Source of the DNA: Pseudomonas flexibilis
Lineage (GTDB): Bacteria > Pseudomonadota > Gammaproteobacteria > Pseudomonadales > Pseudomonadaceae
NCBI RefSeq assembly: GCF_000802425.1
Contig: NZ_JRUD01000002.1
Coordinates: 1 to 64,000 of the forward strand
DNA: 64,000 nucleotides
Reading direction: 5' to 3'
The translations under genes were made by a program, and so were the position numbers. This document shows positions 38,105-45,626 of this stretch, one piece after another; the first letter of the stretch is position 1; each line of letters begins with the position of its first letter. The notes beneath the pieces are model-generated. The model made no database searches. It was not told the DNA's origin and was given only the letters and a program-made list of their open reading frames with translations.

Positions 38105-38992
38105 ATGAACACCCCCGACACGCCGCGTTATCCCCTGGTGCTGGTGCACGGCCTGCTCGGCTTCGGCCACCTGCTGGGTTATCCCTACTGGTATGGCATC
38201 GACAGCGCGCTGCGCCGCGCGGGCGTGGATGTGCACCTCGCGCGCATCTCCGCCGTGCATGGCAATGAGCCGCGCGGCGATCAGCTGCTCGAGCGCCTGG
38301 CCGAGATCCGCCGCGCCACCGGGGCGGACAAGATCAACCTGCTCGGCCACAGCCAGGGCGCGCTGACCGCCCGTTACGCCGCCGCCAGGCGTCCGCAGTG
38401 GGTGGCTTCGGTCACCTCGGTGGCCGGTCCCAATCACGGCTCGGAGCTGGCCGACGCGCTCAAGCGGCGCTTCCCCGAGAACGGGCGCGGCCGGCGCCTG
38501 CTGGCGCGTTTCACCGAAGGGCTGGCGCGGCTGATGGCCGGGCTGGATCGCGAGGCCGCCGGCCTGCTGCTGCCCGGCGACGCCCTGCAGGCCCTGGAGG
38601 AACTGTCCACCGAGGGGGTGGCCGCCTTCAATGCCCGTTATCCCCAGGGCCTGCCGGCGCAATGGGGCGGGGAAGGCGCGCATGAGGTGAACGGCGTGCG
38701 CTACTACTCCTGGAGCGGCATCCTCGGCCCGGACACCGACCAGGGCGCCAATCGCCTGGACCCCAGCCATCTGTTGTGTCGGCGCCTGGCGCGGCACTTC
38801 CAGCGCGAGGCCGGGCAGAACGATGGCATGGTCGGGCGCTTCAGCAGCCACCTGGGCCAGGTGATCCGCTCTGACTACCCGCTCGATCACCTGGACATCG
38901 TCAACCAGCAGGCCGGTGCCGTCGCTCCCGGCGTCGACCCGGTGGCGCTGTACCTGGAACACGCCCGGCGCCTGGCGCAGGCGGGGCTTTAG
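38105..38992 (+). CDS. Triacylglycerol lipase, P. fragi type (family I.1)
   Basis: A 295-residue alpha/beta-hydrolase with the oxyanion region VLVHGLLGF (residues 12-20), the nucleophile elbow GHSQG (Ser83), the acidic residue in QNDGMVGRFSS and the catalytic His in YPLDHLDIV, where the calcium site of family I lipases also lies. The sequence starts directly at the hydrolase core, with no signal peptide, as in the short P. fragi lipase. No foldase (lif) gene is adjacent. The start at 38105 follows GGAGG at 38095-38099. Cellular location is uncertain. Confidence 0.9.
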   Translation: MNTPDTPRYPLVLVHGLLGFGHLLGYPYWYGIDSALRRAGVDVHLARISAVHGNEPRGDQLLERLAEIRRATGADKINLLGHSQGALTARYAAARRPQWVASVTSVAGPNHGSELADALKRRFPENGRGRRLLARFTEGLARLMAGLDREAAGLLLPGDALQALEELSTEGVAAFNARYPQGLPAQWGGEGAHEVNGVRYYSWSGILGPDTDQGANRLDPSHLLCRRLARHFQREAGQNDGMVGRFSSHLGQVIRSDYPLDHLDIVNQQAGAVAPGVDPVALYLEHARRLAQAGL

Positions 38993-39133
38993 GTCTCTGC
39001 GGTGCGGCCGCCGGCCTGGGCGGCCGGGCAACCAACCGCTCTGGCACGCCGCCGAAGCCGGTGGGCGGTCACGGGATTGTCATGTTTCGCGTGACAGAAT
39101 TCACAAAATCCCTGTCGTGCCTCCCTCTGAAGA

Positions 39134-41446
39134 ATGCGCCGTAAAACATCCGTCATGCCGGGGCTGATGCCCTGGGCCACGCTGGTGCTGGGCACGCTGA
39201 TCCTCGGCTTCATCTGGACCCTGCATCACCACCAGTACGACCGCGCCCGCGACGACGTGCTGGCGACCAACGCGTCCGAACACCTCAACCTGGCCACCAT
39301 CCTGGCGGAGAACTTCCGGCAGATCACCGACCGCGCCCAGGCGGTGGTCGGGCAGTTGGTCAGTGCGCTGGACGAGCCGGACGGCGCCTGGAAGATGGTC
39401 CGCATGCTGGCCAGCGACCCGATCTTCAATCGCCTGGGTCTCTACGACGCCGAGGGCCGTGCGCTGTTCTCCAGCCATGCGCCGCTGTCCGAGGCGCTGC
39501 CCGCCGAGGCCCTCAGTGCACTGAACGCCCATTGCCAGCGCTTCGGTTATGTCCCCTATCTGGCCACCCGCGACGGCGTGGCCGAGAGGCTGTCGCCGTC
39601 CTGGCGGCTGCCGTTGCTGGTGCCGCTGCCGGACGAGGCGCGCCAGTCCATCGCCCGGGTGGTGCGCATCGACCTGGACATCGGCTACCTGGCGCGGCTC
39701 TACCAGCACATCGACTTCGGCCCCACCGGCTTCGTGCAACTGCTCGACGCCGGCGGCCGCGAGCGGCTGCGCGCCAACGGCGCGGGCGTCATCCACGGCG
39801 GCACGCCGCTCACCGCCAGCTACACGCCGAGCCCGGAGCTGCGCGCCGGGCGCTACACCTCGGTCGCCGACGGGCTGGCCTACCAGAGCCTGTTTCGCCA
39901 CCTGCCGGAGCTGGGCGTGACGCTGGTGATCAGCCAGCAGTACCGGGACATCACGGCGGCCATCGACGACCGCGAATCCGGCCACCTGTTGTTCAACCTG
40001 ATCATGAGCGGCGTGGTGGTGCTCGGCTTCCTCTCGGTGATCCACATGCTGCGCCGCCAGCAGGACGCGCTGCTCGCCTTGCGCCAGTCCGAGCAGGAGA
40101 ACCGCCAGCTGATCAGTCGCCTGGAAACCGAGCACGCGCGCAGCCGCCAGGCCGCCTCCACCGACCACCTCAGCGGCCTGTACAACCGCCGGCAGTTCAT
40201 CGAGGTTGCCGCCCGCAGTCTGGCCGAGCAGCGCGCTCGGCGCTGCCTGGCGGCGGTGCTGTTCATCGACCTGGACCGCTTCAAATCCATCAACGACAGC
40301 CTCGGCCACCGCATCGGCGACCTGCTGCTGCAGGCGGTGGCCGGGCGCATCCAGACCCTGCTGGAGCCGGGCGACGAGGCGGCGCGCTTCGGCGGCGACG
40401 AGTTCGTGGTGCTGCTGGCCGGCAACCGCAGCGAGCAGCAGATCGACGCCTGGGCCGCGCGCCTGGCCGAGCACCTGTCGGCGCGCTACCAGCTGGATGG
40501 CACCGAGCTGCACACCAGCCCGAGCATCGGCATCGCCATCGCCCCGCGCGATGCCCAGGAGATCGACACCCTGATCCGCTACGCCGACGGCGCCATGTAC
40601 TCGGCCAAGCGCGCCGGGCGTGGCCAGTACCGCTTCTTCGATCCGTCGCTCAACCGCGTCAACATCCAGGAGTTCCAGTTCGAACAGCGCTTCGGCGAGG
40701 CGCTGCGCCAGCACCAGTTCGTACTGCACTACCAGCCGCAGATCAGCATCGACAGCCTGCAGGTGTGCGGCTACGAGGCTCTGGTGCGCTGGCAGCACCC
40801 AGAGTTCGGCCTGGTCTATCCGGACCGCTTCATCGGCGTGGCCGAGCGCAGCGGCTTTATCGTGCCGCTGGGCATGGAAGTGCTGCGCCTGGCCTGCCGG
40901 CAGCTGGCCGCGTGGCGCGCCGAGGGCCTGGAGACCAGCGTCGCGGTGAACGTCTCGGCCCTGCAGCTGTTCCAGGCGGACTTCAGCGAACGGGTGCTGG
41001 GCATCCTCGCCGAGGCCGGCATCGAGCCGCGCTGCCTGGAACTGGAAGTCACCGAGACGGCGGTGCTCGACCGCGAGGATGTCGCCCTCGCCAACCTCGA
41101 GGCGCTGCGCGAGGCCGGCCTGGGCATCAGCCTGGATGACTTCGGCAAGGGCTACGCCGGCTTCGCGCACCTGCATTCGCTGCCGATCAGCAAGCTGAAG
41201 ATCGACCGCAGCCTGATCGCCCAGCTGTCCAATGCCCACGACGACAGCCTGATCGTCGCCTCGACCATCACCCTGGCCAAGCGCCTGTCGCTGCGGGTGG
41301 TCGCCGAAGGCGTGGAGACCCGCGACCAGCTGATCTACCTGAAACTGGGTGGCTGCGACATCGCCCAGGGCTATCACTTCAGTCGCCCGCTGGCCGCCGA
41401 GCAGGTGCGCGATTTCCACGATTCCTTCACCACCACAACCGCATGA
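39134..41446 (+). CDS. Membrane GGDEF-EAL c-di-GMP protein
   Basis: A 770-residue protein with an N-terminal membrane helix (about residues 14-30), a periplasmic Cache-like sensor region of about 250 residues, a second membrane helix near 290-310, a short coiled coil, then GGDEF (intact, residues 420-424) and EAL (EALVRW, about 548, with DDFGKGYAGF and VVAEGVET). Both active sites look complete, so it could make or degrade c-di-GMP. Its stop overlaps the next gene's start (ATGA), which encodes a periplasmic binding protein. The partner may feed a ligand signal to the periplasmic sensor. Confidence 0.93.
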   Translation: MRRKTSVMPGLMPWATLVLGTLILGFIWTLHHHQYDRARDDVLATNASEHLNLATILAENFRQITDRAQAVVGQLVSALDEPDGAWKMVRMLASDPIFNRLGLYDAEGRALFSSHAPLSEALPAEALSALNAHCQRFGYVPYLATRDGVAERLSPSWRLPLLVPLPDEARQSIARVVRIDLDIGYLARLYQHIDFGPTGFVQLLDAGGRERLRANGAGVIHGGTPLTASYTPSPELRAGRYTSVADGLAYQSLFRHLPELGVTLVISQQYRDITAAIDDRESGHLLFNLIMSGVVVLGFLSVIHMLRRQQDALLALRQSEQENRQLISRLETEHARSRQAASTDHLSGLYNRRQFIEVAARSLAEQRARRCLAAVLFIDLDRFKSINDSLGHRIGDLLLQAVAGRIQTLLEPGDEAARFGGDEFVVLLAGNRSEQQIDAWAARLAEHLSARYQLDGTELHTSPSIGIAIAPRDAQEIDTLIRYADGAMYSAKRAGRGQYRFFDPSLNRVNIQEFQFEQRFGEALRQHQFVLHYQPQISIDSLQVCGYEALVRWQHPEFGLVYPDRFIGVAERSGFIVPLGMEVLRLACRQLAAWRAEGLETSVAVNVSALQLFQADFSERVLGILAEAGIEPRCLELEVTETAVLDREDVALANLEALREAGLGISLDDFGKGYAGFAHLHSLPISKLKIDRSLIAQLSNAHDDSLIVASTITLAKRLSLRVVAEGVETRDQLIYLKLGGCDIAQGYHFSRPLAAEQVRDFHDSFTTTTA

Positions 41447-42315
41447 TAACGATCCGCCTCCTTGCCTGCCTGCTGGCGCTGCTGCCGGCGCTTCCCGCCT
41501 GGTCGCACAGCCAGTGCACCAGCAGCCTGCGCCTGTCCTCCATCCCCGAAAAGCGCCTGGAGATCCAGCAGCGCGACTTCCAGCCGCTGATCCGTCTGCT
41601 CGGCGAGGGCCTGGGTATCCCGGTGCAGATGGTGCCCGCTGGCTCCTATGCCGGCGCCATCGACGCGGTGGTGTCCGGCGGCGTGGACCTGGCCATGCTG
41701 GGGCCGGCGGCCTACCTGCTGGCCCGCCAGCGCGATCCGCACATCGAGGCGTTCGCAACCCCGACCCTGGCGCAGGGCCATTTCACCCCTGCCGGTGCGT
41801 ACTACCACGCCCTGCTGGTGGTGCGCGCCGACCGGGATGTCCAGACGCTGGCCGACCTGCGCGGCGCCCGGGTGGCGTTGAGCGACCCGGCCAGCACCTC
41901 GGGCAGCGTGATCCCCAACCTCGAGTTCCCCACCGCCGTAGGCCGGCCGCTGCAGCGCTTCTTCGCCGGGCAGCTGTATACCGGCTCCCACGAGAAGGCC
42001 CTGGACGCGCTACTGGACGGCAAGGTGGAGGCCGCCTTCGTCTCCAGTCCGCGCGCCGACGACTACCTGCGGCGCGGCCTGATCAGTACGCGCAGCCTGC
42101 GCGTGCTGTGGCGCTCGCAGCCGATCCCCAATGATCCGCTGGTGTTCAGCAGCGGGCTGTGCGGCGAGCTGCGTCAGCGTATCCGCGCGCTTCTACTGGG
42201 CGACTCGCCGCAGCTCGCGGCCTTCCTGCACGCGCAACAGGCCAGCGGGTTGGCGCCGGTAGCGCAGGCCGCCTACCAGGCACTGGAGCAGACGCTTATC
42301 AACCCGCGCCGTTGA
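41443..42315 (+). CDS. PhnD-like periplasmic substrate-binding protein
   Basis: A 290-residue secreted protein (signal MITIRLLACLLALLPALPAWS) of the phosphate/phosphite/phosphonate-binding PhnD group. It has the domain-hinge pattern GGVDLAMLGPAAYLLARQR, the LVVRADRDVQTLADLRGARVALSDPASTSG core and KVEAAFVSSPRADDYL. No ABC permease or ATPase is nearby, and the gene is translationally coupled to a GGDEF-EAL protein. A signalling role as ligand-binding partner is therefore more likely than transport. The last 17 bases overlap the convergent LysE-type gene. Confidence 0.87.
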   Translation: MITIRLLACLLALLPALPAWSHSQCTSSLRLSSIPEKRLEIQQRDFQPLIRLLGEGLGIPVQMVPAGSYAGAIDAVVSGGVDLAMLGPAAYLLARQRDPHIEAFATPTLAQGHFTPAGAYYHALLVVRADRDVQTLADLRGARVALSDPASTSGSVIPNLEFPTAVGRPLQRFFAGQLYTGSHEKALDALLDGKVEAAFVSSPRADDYLRRGLISTRSLRVLWRSQPIPNDPLVFSSGLCGELRQRIRALLLGDSPQLAAFLHAQQASGLAPVAQAAYQALEQTLINPRR

Positions 42316-42907
42316 ACAGTTTGAGCGCCGCGCCGGCGAACGACAGCAGGCCCAGGCCGAGCAGCACCCAGGCGGGCAGCATGCCCAGCAGCGCCGCCAG
42401 CCGCGCACTGCGCCCCAGTCGCCGTGCGGCCAGGCTGTAGGCCAGCAGCACGCTGAAATCGAGGGCCGCCCAGATCAGTGCCAGCGCCACGGCCTGGCCG
42501 GCAAAAGCCTGCTCGGGACGTATGAACGCCGGCAGGAAGGCGAGGAAGAACAGGATGTCCTTGGGGTTGGACAGCCCCACGCCCAGCGCGCGCCAGAAAC
42601 GCCGGGCCGGGGCCGGCTGGGCGCGCTGGGCGGCGGGCGGGCTGCGCAGGGTGGTGATGCCCAGGGCGGCCAGATAGAGGCCGCCGAGCAGCTGGCCGAG
42701 ATCGATCAGCTGCGGGCTGAGCGCCAGCGCGCGGTCCAGCGCCAGCAGGGCGAGTCCCATCAGCAACAGTGCCGACAGCATGCCGCCGGCCAGGGTGCCC
42801 AGCGGCCAGCCGCGCCGCCCGTCCGCCAGAACCAGGGCCACGACCGGGCCGGGCGAGGCAATCAGCAGCAGGGCGCTGGCGGCGAACGCAGCATACGTAT
42901 TCATCAT
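42299..42907 (-). CDS. LysE/RhtB-family amino-acid exporter
   Basis: A 202-residue protein with six predicted membrane helices and the family signatures SPGPVVALVL near the N terminus and GLSNPKDILFFLAFLPAFI in the middle. These proteins export amino acids such as lysine, homoserine or threonine; the substrate is not readable. It is divergent from a LysR gene (110-base gap with an inverted repeat), the usual regulator arrangement. The 3' end overlaps the preceding convergent gene by 17 bases. Confidence 0.88.
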   Translation of the reverse strand: MMNTYAAFAASALLLIASPGPVVALVLADGRRGWPLGTLAGGMLSALLLMGLALLALDRALALSPQLIDLGQLLGGLYLAALGITTLRSPPAAQRAQPAPARRFWRALGVGLSNPKDILFFLAFLPAFIRPEQAFAGQAVALALIWAALDFSVLLAYSLAARRLGRSARLAALLGMLPAWVLLGLGLLSFAGAALKLFNGAG

Positions 42908-42986
42908 GGTTCTCGAATTCGGGGTAGCGGCCTCTCATAGCCTGGGCATTGTGCGGTTGGCGGAAAAACGCAAAAACGTGCTATCA

Positions 42987-43007
42987 AGCATGACTTTTAC
43001 TCATGCT
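42987..43007. promoter_or_regulatory. Inverted repeat in the LysE/LysR divergent gap
   Basis: AGCATGA-N7-TCATGCT is a perfect 7-bp inverted repeat around CTTTTAC, the size of a LysR-type box. It ends 10 bases before the LysR start and lies 80 bases from the exporter start. Confidence 0.55.
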
Positions 43008-43017
43008 CGGAGTCTGC

Positions 43018-43914
43018 ATGCGTCTGCCCCCGCTGTATGCCCTGCGCGCCTTCGAGGTGGCGGCACGCCACGGCTCGTTCACCTCCGCCGCGCGCGTCCT
43101 GTGCATCACCCAGAGCGCCGTCAGCCGGCACGTTAAGGGGCTGGAGGAACACCTGGGTTGCGCGCTGTTCGAGCGGCACGGTCCGCGTCTGGCGCTCACC
43201 GAGGCCGGCGAGCAGTTCGCCCGGGAACTGGCGCGCGGCTTCGCCACCCTGGAAAACGCCTGTGCGGCGATCGCCGGCCAGCGTGACCAGTTGCGCCTGA
43301 AGGCGCCGTCCACCCTGACCCTGCGCTGGCTGTTGCCGGCGCTGGAAGCCTTCCATGCCGCCGACGGACGCCACCGGGTGCAACTGACCAGTGTGTGGAT
43401 GGATGTGGACCAGGTGGACTTCCGCAGCGAGCCCTTCGACTGTGCGGTGCTGCTCGGACGCGGCGACTTTCCGGCGGACTGGCAGGCGGTGCGCTTGTTC
43501 GACGAGTGGCTGGTGCCGGTCTGTGCGCCGGCCCTGTTGGGCGAGGGTGAATGGGACGCCGCGCGGCTGGCCCGCCAGCCGCTGATCCATCCCTCGCGGG
43601 ATTGCCGCGACTGGCAGCGCTGGCTGGAGCACCAGGGCTGGAGCGAACAGGTGCCCTGGCGGGAAGGCAAGCGCTTCGACACCCTGGAAATGGGCATCGG
43701 CGCCGCCGCCCAGGGATACGGGGTGTCCGTCGCCGACCTGGCGCTGGTGGCCGAGGATCTGCGCCGCGGCACGCTGGCCCTGCCCGTGCCGTCGCCGCTG
43801 CGCAGCGGCGACAGTTACTACCTGGTGTGGCCCGCCCAGGGTGCGAAGCGCGAGATGGCCCGGCGCCTGGGCGATTTCCTGGTGACGCGGGCGCCGCGAT
43901 TGCCTGGCGGCTAG
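43018..43914 (+). CDS. LysR-family regulator (GcvA-like)
   Basis: A 298-residue regulator with the N-terminal LysR helix-turn-helix (LYALRAFEVAARHGSFTSAARVLCITQSAVSRHVKGLE), closest in style to the GcvA/AmpR group, and a substrate-binding domain (SEPFDCAVLLGRGDF). CGGAG lies six bases before the ATG at 43018; an ATG at 43003 is less likely. It probably controls the divergent LysE-type exporter in response to an amino acid. Confidence 0.88.
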   Translation: MRLPPLYALRAFEVAARHGSFTSAARVLCITQSAVSRHVKGLEEHLGCALFERHGPRLALTEAGEQFARELARGFATLENACAAIAGQRDQLRLKAPSTLTLRWLLPALEAFHAADGRHRVQLTSVWMDVDQVDFRSEPFDCAVLLGRGDFPADWQAVRLFDEWLVPVCAPALLGEGEWDAARLARQPLIHPSRDCRDWQRWLEHQGWSEQVPWREGKRFDTLEMGIGAAAQGYGVSVADLALVAEDLRRGTLALPVPSPLRSGDSYYLVWPAQGAKREMARRLGDFLVTRAPRLPGG

Positions 43915-44094
43915 ACCTCCCGCAATTTTTTTGCGGCCGCGCGCCCCGGCCTATGCCGCCGAAACGGTCAACATCCTGTACACTTCCGGGCGCTTTTTCA
44001 TTCGGCCTGGCGGGGGCGCCACCGCACGTGCAGCGGCGGTTCGCCCGCTGGCACGACTCCCTAATTGCGCCCCTTTCAGGTTCTATCGTTTCCC

Positions 44095-45393
44095 ATGACT
44101 CATCGAATCGTTATCGTCGGCGGCGGCGCCGGCGGGCTTGAGCTCGCCACCCGTCTAGGTCGCACCCTGGGCAAGCGGGGCAAGGCCCGCGTCACCCTGG
44201 TTGACGCCAACCTGACCCACCTGTGGAAGCCCCTGTTGCACGAAGTGGCCGCCGGCTCGCTGAACGCGGCCGAGAACGAGCTCAACTACGTGGCCCAGGC
44301 CAAGTGGAACCACTTCGAGTTCCAGATCGGCCGCCTGGAAAGCCTGGACCGCGCCGCCAAGCGCATCGGTCTGGCCGCCACCCTGGACGAGGCCGGTCAC
44401 GAGCTGGTGCCCGCGCGCAGCCTGGACTACGACACCCTGGTGATCGCCATCGGCAGCCGCACCAACGACTTCGGCACCCCGGGCGTGGCCGAGCACTGCA
44501 TCCTGCTCGACACCACCGCCCAGGCCAAGCGTTTCCACCGCCAGCTGCTCAGCCACTACCTCAGCGCCCACGCGCGCGGCCAGGACGACGGCAATGTCAG
44601 CGTGGCCATCGTCGGCGCCGGCGCCACCGGCGTCGAGCTGGCCGCCGAGCTGCACAACGCCGCACTGGGCCTGGCCGCCTATGGGCTGAAGGGCATCCAG
44701 CCGCAGAACATGAAGATCACCCTGATCGAGGCCGGCCCGCGGGTATTGCCGGCGTTGCCCGAGCGCATCAGCGTGCCGGTGCACAAGACCCTGGAAAAGC
44801 TCGGCGTGACCGTGCTGACCAGCGCGCCGGTGAAGCAGGCGGACGCCGACGGCATGACCCTGGCCACCGGCGAGGTGATTCCGGCGAGCCTGAAGGTATG
44901 GGCTGCCGGGGTGAAGGCGCCGGAGTTCCTCAAGGGCCTGGACGGCCTGGAGAGCAACCGCATCAACCAGTTGCTGGTACGTCCGACCCTGCAGACCACC
45001 CTGGACGACAACATCTTTGCGCTTGGCGACTGCGCGGCCTGCCCGCTGGACGACGGCAGCGAGCGCAACGTGCCGCCGCGCGCCCAGGCCGCCCACCAGC
45101 AGGCCAGCCTGCTGGCCCGTTCGCTGAAGCTGCGCCTGGCCGGCCAGCCGCTGCCGACGTTCCGCTACCGCGACTACGGCTCGCTGGTCTCGCTGTCGCG
45201 CTTCAGCGCGGTCGGCAACCTGATGGGCAACCTGATGGGCAGCGTGCAGTTGGAAGGCTGGCTGGCGCGGATGTTCTACATCTCGCTGTATCGCATGCAC
45301 CAGATGGCGCTCTACGGCGTGGTGCGCACCGGGCTGATGATGCTCGGCGACCGCATCGGCCGCAGCACCGAGCCGCGCTTGAAGCTGCACTGA
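44095..45393 (+). CDS. ndh: Type II NADH:quinone oxidoreductase (NDH-2)
   Basis: A 432-residue, non-proton-pumping NADH dehydrogenase. FAD is bound by the N-terminal IVIVGGGAGGLELATRLG; NADH by VAIVGAGATGVELAAEL near residue 165; the quinone-site region IFALGDCAACP and RAQAAHQQASLLARSL follows. The C terminus has an amphipathic membrane-binding stretch (FYISLYRMHQMALYGVVRTG). The ATG at 44095 lacks a strong ribosome site but fits the family N terminus. It stands alone, followed by repeat copy 5. Confidence 0.93.
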   Translation: MTHRIVIVGGGAGGLELATRLGRTLGKRGKARVTLVDANLTHLWKPLLHEVAAGSLNAAENELNYVAQAKWNHFEFQIGRLESLDRAAKRIGLAATLDEAGHELVPARSLDYDTLVIAIGSRTNDFGTPGVAEHCILLDTTAQAKRFHRQLLSHYLSAHARGQDDGNVSVAIVGAGATGVELAAELHNAALGLAAYGLKGIQPQNMKITLIEAGPRVLPALPERISVPVHKTLEKLGVTVLTSAPVKQADADGMTLATGEVIPASLKVWAAGVKAPEFLKGLDGLESNRINQLLVRPTLQTTLDDNIFALGDCAACPLDDGSERNVPPRAQAAHQQASLLARSLKLRLAGQPLPTFRYRDYGSLVSLSRFSAVGNLMGNLMGSVQLEGWLARMFYISLYRMHQMALYGVVRTGLMMLGDRIGRSTEPRLKLH

Positions 45394-45403
45394 GGCTGCC
45401 GTT

Positions 45404-45492
45404 GCAGGGTGGATCGCGCTTCATCGATCCACCCTACGCCAGGCGCGCCGTGCCGGCGCGTTGGTGGACAAGGAAAACGTTGTCCACCCTAC
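45404..45492. repeat. GTAGGGTGG-family repeat, copy 5
   Basis: The left hairpin is GGTGGATC/GATCCACC (loop GCGCTTCAT; left flank GCAGG instead of GTAGG). It keeps CCCTACG after the left hairpin as well as at the right end. The spacer is GGCGCGCCGTGCCGGCGCG; the right hairpin is ACAA/TTGT with loop GGAAAACG. It starts about ten bases after the ndh stop. Confidence 0.85.
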
Positions 45493-45561
45493 GGTCTTTA
45501 GCCGCGACGCGCTTGAGGTGATCCGGTCGCGGCTGAAGCCCCTCCTACAAAAAACGTGGCT

Positions 45562-45626
45562 CGTAGGGTGGATCGCGCTTCATCGATCCACCGTGCGCGC
45601 CGCCAGGCGCGCCGTTTCGGGGCGCG
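45562..45626. repeat. GTAGGGTGG-family repeat, copy 6 (left half)
   Basis: CGTAGGGTGGATC/GATCCACC hairpin plus the GC spacer (GGCGCGCCGTTTCGGGGCGCG), without the right hairpin. The spacer ends exactly at the stop codon of the minus-strand GGDEF-EAL gene, so the element may have set that gene's C terminus. Confidence 0.75.

Noticed and set aside
43918-43936. Hairpin with T-run after the LysR gene as a terminator
   Set aside because: The T residues form the loop between CCGCAA and TTGCGG and do not follow the stem, so it does not fit a Rho-independent terminator.
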